A DNA stretch of 64,000 nucleotides from Roseovarius nanhaiticus (GTDB lineage Bacteria > Pseudomonadota > Alphaproteobacteria > Rhodobacterales > Rhodobacteraceae): assembly GCF_900156535.1 (NCBI RefSeq), contig NZ_FTNV01000004.1, forward strand, positions 163,634 through 227,633. Reading direction: 5' to 3'. The position numbers were made by a program, and so were the translations under genes. The notes under the pieces were generated by a model. The model was given only the letters and a program-made list of their open reading frames with translations, did no database searches and was not told the origin of the DNA. Each line of letters begins with the position of its first letter. Position 1 is the stretch's first letter. Below, one piece after another: positions 9,478 to 19,519 of this stretch.

Positions 9478-10034
9478 GTGATATCCTTCATCGCAAAGGG
9501 GCTGGAGAAGGCATCCAGAGGCGGCGCGACCGCGTCCTTCTCGGACAGGATAGGTTCAGCGCTCAGACCCCAATCTATGCCGCAGCTGTCCCAATGGATC
9601 GCGCCGTCCGACGCGGCGTCGTAGAAATCCGAGCATTTATAGACAATCTCGGTATCGTCCTCGCGCGTTACGAAACCGTGTGCAAAACCCTCGGGCACCA
9701 GAAGCTGCCGTCCGTTCTCGGCGCTCAGCTCGACCGCGACCCATTGGCCGTAGCGCGGGCTGCCCGCACGGATATCGATGGCGACGTCCAGAAACCTCCC
9801 GCGGCCGCAGCGCACCAATTTGGCCTGCGCATGGGGCGGTGCCTGAAAATGCAGGCCACGCAGGGTCCCGGCATGGGCGGAAACGGAATGGTTGTCCTGG
9901 ACGAAGTCCACGTCCAGCCCCGCTTCGGCCATACGCGTCTTGTTCCACGTCTCGGCAAAGAAGCCGCGCGCGTCTTCAAAGCGGCGCGGCGTCAGGATCA
10001 GAATCTCGGGAAGAGCTGTTTTTTCGATCTGCAT
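9474..10034 (-). CDS. rmlC: dTDP-4-dehydrorhamnose 3,5-epimerase
   Basis: A 186-residue cupin-fold epimerase. I use the ATG at 10034 because AAAGGAG lies 6 nt upstream; a TTG six bases earlier is less likely. Motifs are RGFFAETWN (23-31), QDNHS (46-50), LRGLHFQ with catalytic H62, and VPEGFAHGF (113-121) with Y132 downstream. It inverts C3 and C5 of dTDP-4-keto-6-deoxyglucose. It is the first gene of rmlCBDA and is divergent from a glycosyltransferase gene only 29 bp away, so the two promoters must be packed into a short space. Confidence 0.95.
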   Translation of the reverse strand: MQIEKTALPEILILTPRRFEDARGFFAETWNKTRMAEAGLDVDFVQDNHSVSAHAGTLRGLHFQAPPHAQAKLVRCGRGRFLDVAIDIRAGSPRYGQWVAVELSAENGRQLLVPEGFAHGFVTREDDTEIVYKCSDFYDAASDGAIHWDSCGIDWGLSAEPILSEKDAVAPPLDAFSSPFAMKDIT

Positions 10035-10063
10035 AAACAACTCCTTTATCTTTATTCCGCACG

Positions 10064-11251
10064 ATGAACCAGAATAGTGCGGCCAGATTTTGGCAGCACC
10101 GGCCCCTTAATGCCACGGGCGCGCCGGAAACACGACCGGAGGCACGAGTGTCAATGATTTGCCGCGATAGTTTCACGCAAGACAGCTGCGCGCAAAGCCG
10201 GGGCGATCCTGCAAAAAGCAGCGGATCACGCCTTGTTGCGGTGGTTGTCACCCATAATCGGCTGTCGCAGCTAAAGACCACTTTGGCGCAGCTGCTGGCA
10301 TCTCCTGCACATGAGTTGCAGGCAATCCTTGTGATCGACAACGCAGCAACTGACGGCACTTCGACATGGCTTGCCCGGCAGCGCGACAGGCGCCTCATCG
10401 TGCACCGCGTCGGCACCAATGTCGGTGGTGCGGGTGGCTTTTCCATCGGGATCGCGTTGGCGCAGGAACGCTTTGATCCCGATTGGGTGGTGGTCATGGA
10501 TGATGACGCACGCCCGACGCCCGGCGCGCTGGCGGCATTTCACGCACGCGACAAGACCGGAATCGACGCTGTTGCAGCGGCCGTCCGCTTTCCCGACGGC
10601 CGCATCTGCGAGATGAACAGACCTGCCCGTAATCCGTTCTGGAGCGCGCGCGCCTTTCTCGACACAGCACTAAAGGGGCGTCGCGGGTTTCACTTGGGCG
10701 CCGAGGCGTATCGGAGCCGCGCGACCACCTCCATCGATGTGACCTCCTTCGTCGGCTTCTTCATCTCGCGCCAGGGAATGGCGCGCGCCGGTCTGCCCGA
10801 TCCGGGGTTGTTCCTTTACGGGGATGACGGCCTTTATACGCTGGGCTTGCGCAACGCGGGCGGGCGCATGGTCTTTGATCCCACTGTCCGGTTCGAGCAT
10901 GATTGCAGCACATTCGCGGCTGAGCAGCGCGGACGCTTCGTGCCGCTATGGAAGGTCTATTATTACCACCGCAACCTTCTGCTGCTCTACCGTCTGGCCG
11001 CCGGCTGGATGTTTTGGCCTGCGCTGGCGGTGATCCTTCCGAAATGGCTCTGGAAGGCGCGGGTTCACGGGGGCGATCGCGCAGTCTTTTTGTCCCTTAT
11101 GCTGCGCGCTGTCCGGGACGGCCTGCTACGAACCACCGACGTGCCGCATGACAGTGTTCTGGGCTGGGCGCGCCGCCCACGCCGGCTTAGTGGTTCAGGA
11201 TATCGCGGTGATAGCGCCGCAGCAAAACCGTGCCCAGAAACAGCACGGTAA
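10064..11251 (+). CDS. GT2-family glycosyltransferase related to GlfT-type galactofuranosyltransferases
   Basis: A 395-residue protein. The GT-A domain starts near residue 57 (LVAVVVTHNRLSQL), then VIDNAATDGT, GGAGGF (121-126) and the metal-binding D146-D147-D148 in VVMDDDARP; LFLYGDDGLYTLGL follows at about residues 248-261. The GGAGGF/DDD/GDD pattern is shared with the larger GlfT2-like protein at 24287-26146. About 30 residues at the N-terminus have no match to the fold, so a start at the ATG at 10154 is also possible. The C-terminus (65 nt) overlaps the 3' end of kpsM in convergent orientation. The likely role is adding a sugar, plausibly galactofuranose or rhamnose, to the surface polysaccharide; the acceptor is unknown. 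Confidence 0.85.
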   Translation: MNQNSAARFWQHRPLNATGAPETRPEARVSMICRDSFTQDSCAQSRGDPAKSSGSRLVAVVVTHNRLSQLKTTLAQLLASPAHELQAILVIDNAATDGTSTWLARQRDRRLIVHRVGTNVGGAGGFSIGIALAQERFDPDWVVVMDDDARPTPGALAAFHARDKTGIDAVAAAVRFPDGRICEMNRPARNPFWSARAFLDTALKGRRGFHLGAEAYRSRATTSIDVTSFVGFFISRQGMARAGLPDPGLFLYGDDGLYTLGLRNAGGRMVFDPTVRFEHDCSTFAAEQRGRFVPLWKVYYYHRNLLLLYRLAAGWMFWPALAVILPKWLWKARVHGGDRAVFLSLMLRAVRDGLLRTTDVPHDSVLGWARRPRRLSGSGYRGDSAAAKPCPETAR

Positions 11252-12029
11252 GGCAGGTGCAGATCACATACAGCTCTGAAATGTAGCTGGGCGAGTATGT
11301 CGAATAAAAGCCCTGCCGCATGAGCCCGGTGATGTGGATCAGCGGATTGTACCAAAGAAATCCCTGCACGCTGGCCGGCACATCCTCGTAGGTAAAGAGC
11401 ACACCCGATGCGATGAAAAGCGGCCGGGTCACGATGGACCAGATCGTCTCCCACGCGCCGAAGAGGCCCAGCAAAACACAATTGAGCACACCCACCGCTA
11501 GGCCCATCAGCAGCGTCAGCCCGATCACTTTCAGGATGGGCGCGATGTCCAGCAGCACATGCGCGTCGACGAATACCGTGATCAGACTGAGCACGACATA
11601 GGCGACAAGAATGCCCACCAGCGCGTTCAGCACGAAACGCGCGAGCACCGCATCCCCCCATGTAACCACGGGATATTGCATCAGCGGCTTCGAGAAATTC
11701 AGCGCCCGCGCGACGGTGGTCGAGACGTTTTGATAAAGGTTAAACGGCACAAATCCGGTTGCGTAAAACAAAATGAAACTTGTTCCGAGCGATGGTGTCC
11801 TCAGGAGCAACGAAAATGCCAGCGACAGAATCAGCACACCGCCCAGCGGCTCGAGTATCGCCCAGAGATATCCGCCCGGTGATCGGCCATAGCGCGTCGA
11901 CATCTCGCGCAGCATCAGCGCCGAGACGATGCGGGCCGTGCGATGCGACCGCGCTACGCCCGATCCGGGGGCCACAGGATGCGGCGCGGGGCGCGCGCCG
12001 GAGGGGGAGAGAGGGTCCGTGACAGACAT
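11187..12029 (-). CDS. kpsM: Capsule polysaccharide ABC exporter, membrane subunit (KpsM type)
   Basis: A 280-residue ABC-2 type permease starting at the ATG at 12029 (MSVTDPL). A soluble N-tail of about 35 residues is followed by LMLREMSTRYGRSPGGYLWAI-like family sequence (about residues 38-58) and six predicted membrane helices, ending RRYHRDILNH. It pairs with the KpsT ATPase at 13411 and the KpsE protein at 12111 to export lipid-linked capsule chains across the inner membrane. The gene is divergent from kpsE with 81 bp between starts, so the exporter is split into two transcripts. A longer in-frame reading upstream is antisense to kpsE and is not the real start. Confidence 0.93.
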   Translation of the reverse strand: MSVTDPLSPSGARPAPHPVAPGSGVARSHRTARIVSALMLREMSTRYGRSPGGYLWAILEPLGGVLILSLAFSLLLRTPSLGTSFILFYATGFVPFNLYQNVSTTVARALNFSKPLMQYPVVTWGDAVLARFVLNALVGILVAYVVLSLITVFVDAHVLLDIAPILKVIGLTLLMGLAVGVLNCVLLGLFGAWETIWSIVTRPLFIASGVLFTYEDVPASVQGFLWYNPLIHITGLMRQGFYSTYSPSYISELYVICTCLTVLFLGTVLLRRYHRDILNH

Positions 12030-12110
12030 GAGAGGCAATCCAATCCTATCGCTTGGGCGGCAATCGACCTCGGAAACGCTAGGTCCATCAGATTTAGAAT
12101 GGTTTAAGAA

Positions 12111-13391
12111 TTGACACAAAAAGATCAAAATCCGACCGCTCTGAAAAAGACGAGCCCGCCCGATCCCAAGCCCACTGCGTCGCATGACAAGCGTCGCCCG
12201 GCGCCGCAGACCAAACCCGGTGCGCCAGCCAACAATCATGCACCTCCGCGCGTAGAGATCCGCCCGGTGGCAAGCCCCGCGCGTATTAAGAAACGCCATC
12301 GCTGGGTGCTTCTGGGCTTCGCGAATTTCGTACTTTTGCCGCTCTGCCTTGTGGGGCTCTACCTTGCCACAGCAGCCAAGGATCGCTTTGCCTCGACCGC
12401 AGGCTTCACCGTTCGGCAGGAGGAAGGCGCAAGCGCCAGCGATCTCTTGGGCGGGCTGGCCAGCTTTGCGGGCGGGCGCGGCACCGGCGACAGCGAGATC
12501 CTCTACGAGTTCATCCGCAGCCAGGCCATCATCCGCCGCATCGACGCGGCGCGGGGCCTGCGCGCCTATTATGCCCAGCACTGGGACCAGGATCCGGTGT
12601 ATTCGCTCTGGCCCGATGCGTCGATCGAGGATCTGGAGTGGTTCTGGGACCGCGTCGTGCGCGCCTCCTTTGATCAATCCAGCGGCCTGATCGAGATCGA
12701 GGTGCTGGCCTTCGATCCTCAGATGGCACAGACCATCGCATCTGACATCGTACGCGAGAGCCAGGACATGGTGAACGCCTTGAACCAGCGCGCGCGCACC
12801 GATGCCATCAGCTATGCCGCCGCCGACCTCACCGAGGCGGAAAAGCGTCTGAAAACAATCCGCGCGGAGGTGACACGATTTCGCACGCGCACGCAGATCG
12901 TCGATCTTCAGTCAGATATCCAAGGCCGGATGGGCGTGATGAACAATCTGCAACAACAGCTGGCAACCGAACTCGTCGAATTTGACGAGCTGACCGGCAC
13001 GACGCGCGCCGACGATCCACGCGTCAGCCAAGCCATGCGCCGCATCGAGGTGATCCGCGACCGCATCGCGCAAGAGCGGCAGGATTTCGCAACCACCGAA
13101 GTCACCGAGACGGGCGAAGATTATCCCAGCCTGATCTCCGAATTCGAGGGCCTTGTCGTAGAGCGCGAATTCGCCGAGCAGACCTACCGCGCCGCACTTG
13201 CCGCGCGCGACGCGGCCCAGGGCGAGGCAATCCGCCAGAGCAGATACCTCGCCGCCTATATCGAGCCGACACTTGCCGAAGAGCCGGAATATCCCCGCCC
13301 CTTTGTCATCTTCGGGCTGGCCGCGCTGATCCTTGTGTTGGGCTGGGGCGTAATCGTTCTGATCTACTATTCCCTGCGCGACCGCGCGTGA
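12111..13391 (+). CDS. kpsE: Capsule polysaccharide export inner-membrane protein (KpsE/CtrB type)
   Basis: A 426-residue protein with a proline- and lysine-rich cytoplasmic tail (residues 1-65), a first membrane helix at about 66-87, a long periplasmic part with predicted coiled coil (about 220-370) and a second helix at about 396-418. This two-helix plan and the motif AKDRFASTAGFTVRQEEG just after helix one are typical of the polysaccharide co-polymerase-like KpsE/BexC/CtrB proteins that link the ABC exporter to the outer-membrane channel. The start is taken at TTG 12111: an in-frame TAA stands at 12105 and no ATG occurs in the N-tail. kpsT follows after 19 bp. Confidence 0.9.
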   Translation: MTQKDQNPTALKKTSPPDPKPTASHDKRRPAPQTKPGAPANNHAPPRVEIRPVASPARIKKRHRWVLLGFANFVLLPLCLVGLYLATAAKDRFASTAGFTVRQEEGASASDLLGGLASFAGGRGTGDSEILYEFIRSQAIIRRIDAARGLRAYYAQHWDQDPVYSLWPDASIEDLEWFWDRVVRASFDQSSGLIEIEVLAFDPQMAQTIASDIVRESQDMVNALNQRARTDAISYAAADLTEAEKRLKTIRAEVTRFRTRTQIVDLQSDIQGRMGVMNNLQQQLATELVEFDELTGTTRADDPRVSQAMRRIEVIRDRIAQERQDFATTEVTETGEDYPSLISEFEGLVVEREFAEQTYRAALAARDAAQGEAIRQSRYLAAYIEPTLAEEPEYPRPFVIFGLAALILVLGWGVIVLIYYSLRDRA

Positions 13392-13410
13392 TTAAGGGAC
13401 CGGGCGCAGC

Positions 13411-14070
13411 ATGATCCGTTTTGAGAATCTCAGCAAAAGCTTCATGGTCGGACGCGAGCGCAGATGCGTCATCGACAATTTGAACCTCACGCTACCTACC
13501 GGATCGTCACTGGCGCTTTTGGGCCGGAACGGTGCGGGCAAATCGACCCTGATGCAGATCATTGCGGGTATCATGCGCCCCGACAGCGGCCGGGTGATCA
13601 GCGACGGGTCCATCTCGTGGCCTGTGTCCTTCGGCGGCTCGTTCCACGGCGATCTGACAGGCGCGCAAAACGTGCGTTTCGTCGCGCGTACTTACGGCGT
13701 CGACACGGACAGCCTGATCGCCTTCGTTGAGGACTTCGCCGAATTGGGCAAGCATTTCCACATGCCGGTCCGGACCTATTCGGCAGGGATGAAATCGCGG
13801 CTCACCTTCGGCACGTCGATGGGTATCCGCTTTGACACCTATCTGGTGGACGAGGTGACAGCGGTGGGCGACGCCGCGTTCAAGCGAAAAAGCCAAGCCG
13901 TCTTTCGCCACCGCATGAAGACCAGCAGTGCCATCCTCGTCAGCCACAATATGCAAGAGTTGCGCCAATTCTGCGATGCGGCCCTCATCCTTGACCGCGG
14001 AACCTTGACGTATCACGCAGATATCGAGGACGCGATATTGCAGCATCAGGCGCTGATGGCGTCGGCCTGA
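13411..14070 (+). CDS. kpsT: Capsule polysaccharide ABC exporter, ATPase subunit (KpsT type)
   Basis: A 219-residue ABC ATPase with Walker A GRNGAGKST (38-46), the shortened signature YSAGMKSRL (123-131), Walker B YLVDEV (144-149) and the switch histidine H179 in VSHN. The ISWPVSFGGSFHGDLTGAQN stretch (68-87) is typical of polysaccharide exporters. It powers export of capsule chains through KpsM. It follows kpsE closely and is probably co-transcribed with it. Confidence 0.95.
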   Translation: MIRFENLSKSFMVGRERRCVIDNLNLTLPTGSSLALLGRNGAGKSTLMQIIAGIMRPDSGRVISDGSISWPVSFGGSFHGDLTGAQNVRFVARTYGVDTDSLIAFVEDFAELGKHFHMPVRTYSAGMKSRLTFGTSMGIRFDTYLVDEVTAVGDAAFKRKSQAVFRHRMKTSSAILVSHNMQELRQFCDAALILDRGTLTYHADIEDAILQHQALMASA

Positions 14071-14205
14071 CGACGTTCAAGATCATTAAAATACCCCTAA
14101 ATTAAGCGTATCATTCGAGCGGCGTTCCCAGATTTCGCCGTGAATTCGATCCGTTGATGACCGCGATAGGATCGCAGGTTTCTCCCGAGTTTAAGGGGGG
14201 CAACC

Positions 14206-17103
14206 ATGCCGGGCTTTCAGCATCGCGGACTTTTGGGCCAAGCGGCAGAGTATCTTGAGAGTGACGTGCGGGGTTTCCTGGCCGTGCCGGCCGGGATCAT
14301 AGCCATTGGTGGCCCCAACGGCGGTCTGAGCACCCTCGTGCCGGCTGCCGGGTCGCTCGCCCGAGTGACGGCGGGAACGGGCTTTGACGGCGGGCCGGGG
14401 CGTAGCCTGCGGGGCGAGGCAAACCTGATCGACATCGCGGGCACGCAAGCCGTTGTGATGACGAACAGCACTGGCACTGGCTTGTTGCAATACCGTGTAA
14501 ATGCGGATGGCTCGCTCGGCGTGGGGGCCAGTGTCGCGGTGCCAGAGCTGGCCGTTGGCGGCCCGCTGACCAGTAGCGCGGGCGGCTACATCTTTGCCGC
14601 GCGGGCCGACGGCACCATCGGCACCTTTACCGCAGACGCTTCCGGGCGGCTGCAAGCTATTTCCAGCGTTGCCGACACAGCGCAGACCTATGGCGCCGCG
14701 CCTGCGGCGCTACGTATGGTTGAAGTCGCGGGCAAGGAATTTCTGCTGACCTTCTCGCGCAGCGAGGCTGGCGTGACCTCCTATGCCGTCAATCCCGCCA
14801 ACGGCGCGCTGACGGCCAAAGGATCGCTGGGTGCGCAGGAAGGTTTGGGCATTAACGATACCGCCATCTGCCTCCGTAATGTCGATATCGGCGGGCGCAG
14901 CCTCGTCATCGCCGCCTCGATGGATGCGAGCGCCGCGGGCGCCGCGCTTACGGTTCTGGAAATCGACGCCGGAGGCGCGCTGGTGGCACGAGATCACGTG
15001 GGCGACTCGCGGGACACGCGCTTTGGCCGGATACAGGGCCTTGAGATTATCGAGCACGAGGGCCGCGCCTACGTCATCGCCGCGGGCGGCGATGACGGCA
15101 TCAGCCTTCTGACCATGCTGCCGGATGGCAGACTGATCCATCTGGATACGATCGCGCATGACTTGGGGCTAGGCCTCGAGTCGATCAGCGCGATGACCGC
15201 GATCAAGGCCGCCGATGCAATTGAGGTCATACTGGCATCGCAGACCAATGCAGGGCTCACGCAGTTTACTGTCTCGCTCGCTCAGCAGGGACAGACGATC
15301 TCGGGCAACGCGGCGGTGCAGAATGGCACAGCCCAAGATGATCTGATCATCGGGGGGGACGGCGACAACGCGCTTCTCGGCGGGGCGGGCGACGATATTC
15401 TACTCGACGGTGCAGGCAGCGATACGCTGACCGGCGGCGCCGGCCGCGACATTTTTCTGCTCAGCCCGGACGACGCCACCGATGACATCACAGATTTCCA
15501 GCTGGGCGAGGACCGCATCGACCTGACCCTGCGCGCCGGTCTTTACAGTCCGAATGATATCGCCATCAGCAGCACCTCGTGGGGCGCGCGCCTGACAATC
15601 GGCGACGACGTGACGAATATACGCACCAGCAATGGCACGCGGCTGGAGTTGGAAGATGTGCGCGCCGCGCTCGCCTTCGATCTTGAACGTACACCAATCG
15701 TTGAAACCAATGACGTCGATCCCCAGGGCTTGCCCCTGCCGAGCCCCGCGGTGACGCTGACTGGCACCGCGGGCCAGGATCGACTGGAAGGCGGGATCGG
15801 CGACGACAGCATCGATGGCGAGGATGGCGAAGACGTGCTGATCGGCAATGACGGAAACGATACGATCAAGGGCGGGCGCGGATCGGACAGTATTCTGGGC
15901 GGGTCCGGTGACGATCTGTTGCTGGGCGGCAAGGCGCTGGACACGCTGCGCGGCGGCGCAGGCGACGACAGGCTGGAGGGACACAAGGGATTTGATCTGG
16001 TCTACGGCGACGCGGGGAACGATACGCTGACCGGGGGACTGCATGCTGATACCCTTTATGGCGGGGACGGCAACGACAGCCTGTTGGGTGAGATGGGGCA
16101 CGATCTGCTTTATGGCGGGGATGGCAATGACATCCTCGAGGGCGGGGTCGAGTTTGACACGCTGATCGGTGGTGAGGGCGATGACACGCTGCTCGGCGGG
16201 GCACATCGTGACACCCTTCAGGGTGGGAACGGCAATGATTTCCTGAACGGTCAGAACGGTTTCGACCTGCTCGAGGGCGGCGCCGGCGACGACACCCTGA
16301 TCGGAGAAGCGAATGCCGATACGATCTATGGCGGCGATGGCGATGACAGCCTCGACGGAAGTGATGGGTTCGATTTCCTGGATGGCGGGCGCGGCAATGA
16401 CACCATGTTCGGGGGGGCGAACGCTGACCGCATGTTTGGCCGCGAAGGACATGACGCGCTCTACGGCGAGGTCGGCCATGATCACCTTGAGGGTGGTGCA
16501 GGCAACGACCTGCTCAGTGGCGGAATAGATTTTGACACGCTTATTGGAGGGGACGGAAACGACACACTTCTTGGTGGCGCCCATCGCGACACCCTGATCG
16601 GAGGGGATGGCGACGATTATCTCAACGGCCAGAACGGATTTGACAGGCTCGAGGGAGGCACCGGTCACGACACGCTGATTGGTGAGGCGAATGCAGATAC
16701 TCTCATTGGCGGCGCCGGTGATGACAGGTTGGACGGCGGCGAAGGTTTTGATCGGCTGGATGGCGGCACCGGCGATGACACCCTGATCGGCGGCGCGAAT
16801 GCCGACACTCTGCTGGGCGGCGACGGTGACGATTGGCTTTTTGCCGGGATCGGAAACGATTTCATGCGCGGCGGCGCCGGAGCGGACGTGTTCGTGTTCA
16901 ACCGGGGCGATGAATTCAATCGCATCGCTGATTTCGAAAACGGGACCGATCGGCTCATGCTGGAAACCGGGGACAATGCGATCTCGGATCTGCGGCGGCA
17001 CGAGGCACCTCTGGGCCTCGTTGTCGCGTGGGAGGGCGGCCAAGTGCTGATGGACGGAATGAGTATCGCCAGCTTTGACAGTTCGGACGTCATATTTCTC
17101 TGA
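14206..17103 (+). CDS. RTX calcium-binding secreted protein with beta-propeller-like N-terminal half
   Basis: A 965-residue acidic, glycine- and aspartate-rich protein without a Sec signal. Residues about 1-370 contain repeated blades of the lactonase/YVTN type (for example YRVNADGSLGVGA, YAVNPANGALTAKG, VLEIDAGGALVARD). Residues about 378-450 and 520-890 are RTX nonapeptide blocks (GGDGND-like), with variant repeats such as GFDxLxGG, AHRDTL and ANADTL. The last residues, SFDSSDVIFL, look like a type I secretion signal. It sits between kpsT and the galactopyranose mutase gene in the capsule locus. It is probably exported by a type I system, perhaps the one at 35.7-41.3 kb, and stays at the surface with calcium. 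Whether the propeller is enzymatic or binds polysaccharide is not shown. Confidence 0.88.
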   Translation: MPGFQHRGLLGQAAEYLESDVRGFLAVPAGIIAIGGPNGGLSTLVPAAGSLARVTAGTGFDGGPGRSLRGEANLIDIAGTQAVVMTNSTGTGLLQYRVNADGSLGVGASVAVPELAVGGPLTSSAGGYIFAARADGTIGTFTADASGRLQAISSVADTAQTYGAAPAALRMVEVAGKEFLLTFSRSEAGVTSYAVNPANGALTAKGSLGAQEGLGINDTAICLRNVDIGGRSLVIAASMDASAAGAALTVLEIDAGGALVARDHVGDSRDTRFGRIQGLEIIEHEGRAYVIAAGGDDGISLLTMLPDGRLIHLDTIAHDLGLGLESISAMTAIKAADAIEVILASQTNAGLTQFTVSLAQQGQTISGNAAVQNGTAQDDLIIGGDGDNALLGGAGDDILLDGAGSDTLTGGAGRDIFLLSPDDATDDITDFQLGEDRIDLTLRAGLYSPNDIAISSTSWGARLTIGDDVTNIRTSNGTRLELEDVRAALAFDLERTPIVETNDVDPQGLPLPSPAVTLTGTAGQDRLEGGIGDDSIDGEDGEDVLIGNDGNDTIKGGRGSDSILGGSGDDLLLGGKALDTLRGGAGDDRLEGHKGFDLVYGDAGNDTLTGGLHADTLYGGDGNDSLLGEMGHDLLYGGDGNDILEGGVEFDTLIGGEGDDTLLGGAHRDTLQGGNGNDFLNGQNGFDLLEGGAGDDTLIGEANADTIYGGDGDDSLDGSDGFDFLDGGRGNDTMFGGANADRMFGREGHDALYGEVGHDHLEGGAGNDLLSGGIDFDTLIGGDGNDTLLGGAHRDTLIGGDGDDYLNGQNGFDRLEGGTGHDTLIGEANADTLIGGAGDDRLDGGEGFDRLDGGTGDDTLIGGANADTLLGGDGDDWLFAGIGNDFMRGGAGADVFVFNRGDEFNRIADFENGTDRLMLETGDNAISDLRRHEAPLGLVVAWEGGQVLMDGMSIASFDSSDVIFL
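16153..16908 (+). repeat. Two tandem 378-bp (126-residue) super-repeats inside the RTX domain
   Basis: The segment beginning FDTLIGG at 16153 is followed exactly 378 bp later (16531) by a second FDTLIGG copy with the same order of markers: AHRDTL, NGQNGFD, GEANADT, GFDxLDGG and GANAD. At DNA level the copies differ widely at third codon positions, so the duplication is old. The unit equals 14 nonapeptides; the end of the second copy is diverged. Confidence 0.75.
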
Positions 17104-17125
17104 TGCGGCGCGCCGCGTCACTTTT
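17101..17125 (+). terminator. Possible terminator after the RTX gene
   Basis: A self-complementary stretch containing the perfect 12-bp palindrome GCGGCGCGCCGC begins at the RTX stop codon and is followed by CACTTTTGCC. The dyad is tight, so the loop must come from the centre, and the T-run has only four bases. It may separate the RTX transcript from glf. Confidence 0.4.
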
Positions 17126-17140
17126 GCCAAGCGCCATTAA

Positions 17141-18343
<1,203 letters not shown>

Positions 18344-18352
18344 CGCGCGATA

Positions 18353-19519
18353 CTAGAATGCGGCTAGCGCCGCGATCGCCTCATCGATCGGGTAGTGATG
18401 ATTGCCCACGAAAAGACCGCGCGTATCGAGATAATCAGCATTCGGCAGATCGCCGTGGATGGCGAAGTCGAAATGCTTGACGATCTCCTTGCGCGCGAAA
18501 TTACCCGCAACTATGGGCCGGCATTCAAAACCAGCCGCCTCGAGGCCGCGCACCACCTCGGCGCGGCTCTGCTCCAAATCGGGGCGCAGAATCAGGCTGA
18601 ACCCGAACCAGCTGCTTTCGCCGATCTCACGCTGGATGCGGAATTTCGGATGATCCTGCATCGCGGCGACGAAAGCTGCGGCATTGCGGCGGCGCCCCGA
18701 GATCAGCCCGTCCAGCTTGGCAAGCTGTTCGATGCCCAGCGCGCCCGACATTTCCAGCGGACGCAGGTTGTAGCCGGGCAGCACGAAGCGGAAGCTTTCC
18801 TCGAAGGCGTCATCGCTTTTGGTGCCGGTGACGTGATTTTCCTTGGGCAGGTTGCGGGTCCAGCCATGGGCCCGCAGGCTGAGCATCACGTGGTAAAGCT
18901 CTTCGTCGTCCGTGACGACGACGCCGCCCTCCATGGTCGAGATATGGTGCGAAAAGAAGGTCGAGAAGCTGCCCATCACGCCGAAGGTCCCGCATTGCTT
19001 GCCGTTCAAACGCGCACCCATCGACTCGCAGTTATCTTCGATCATCACGATGCCGCGCCCTTCGGTGATGCGGGCGATTGCGTCAAAATCATTTGGATTG
19101 CCCAGAAGGTTCACGACCATCAGCGCGCGGGTCCGGTCCGTCACGGCATCGGCCAGCGCGTCCAGGTCATAATTCAGGGTGTCTGCGTCCACATCGACGA
19201 ATTTCAGTTTCAGCCCGTATTGGTGCAGCGGATAATAGGTCGTGCTCCAGCTGACGGCGGGCACGATCACCTCGTCGCCGGGCTTCAGCCGCAGATCGGG
19301 GTTCGATGTATAGGCAAGGGCCGCCGCCATCAGCAGGTTGGCCGAGGAGCCGGAATTCACCATCACGGCAAATCCAGCGCCAAAATGCGCGGCAAAGCGG
19401 CGCTCGAACTCGGCCACTTCGGCGCCCATGGTAAAGCGGTCGGAAGCGATGACGCGCTGCAGCGCGTCCTGCTCGGCCTGGTCCCAGGACGATGTGGCAA
19501 GGGGGAAACGCGCGCTCAT
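18353..19519 (-). CDS. colD: GDP-4-keto-6-deoxy-D-mannose 3-dehydratase (ColD type, PLP enzyme without Schiff-base lysine)
   Basis: A 388-residue fold-type I aminotransferase-like protein, starting at the ATG at 19519, which overlaps the upstream stop by 4 nt. At the place where DegT/DnrJ aminotransferases carry the PLP lysine (SHK) it has SHH: H191-H192 in [15 protein letters not shown]. Replacement of that lysine by histidine is the hallmark of ColD, which uses PLP and glutamate to remove the 3-hydroxyl of GDP-4-keto-6-deoxymannose. Supporting family sequence: NSGSSANLL (55-63), [11 protein letters not shown] (87-97), EDNCESMGA (161-169) and [10 protein letters not shown]. It is the last gene of manC-gmd-colC-colD, which matches the GDP-colitose pathway. 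A perosamine-type aminotransferase is the alternative, but the missing lysine argues against it. Confidence 0.9.
   Translation of the reverse strand: MSARFPLATSSWDQAEQDALQRVIASDRFTMGAEVAEFERRFAAHFGAGFAVMVNSGSSANLLMAAALAYTSNPDLRLKPGDEVIVPAVSWSTTYYPLHQYGLKLKFVDVDADTLNYDLDALADAVTDRTRALMVVNLLGNPNDFDAIARITEGRGIVMIEDNCESMGARLNGKQCGTFGVMGSFSTFFSHHISTMEGGVVVTDDEELYHVMLSLRAHGWTRNLPKENHVTGTKSDDAFEESFRFVLPGYNLRPLEMSGALGIEQLAKLDGLISGRRRNAAAFVAAMQDHPKFRIQREIGESSWFGFSLILRPDLEQSRAEVVRGLEAAGFECRPIVAGNFARKEIVKHFDFAIHGDLPNADYLDTRGLFVGNHHYPIDEAIAALAAF

Noticed and set aside
12030..12677. N-terminal extension of kpsM
   Set aside because: The extension is antisense to kpsE and contains no family sequence; the ATG at 12029 gives a normal KpsM length.
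15400..17130. A 576-codon minus-strand frame with repeated AxIxxI patterns
   Set aside because: It is the mirror of the RTX repeats at 14206-17103; the apparent repeats only reflect the nonapeptides on the other strand.
18353..19519. Perosamine or other DegT-type aminotransferase
   Set aside because: The catalytic lysine is replaced by histidine, which fits the ColD dehydratase and not a transaminase.
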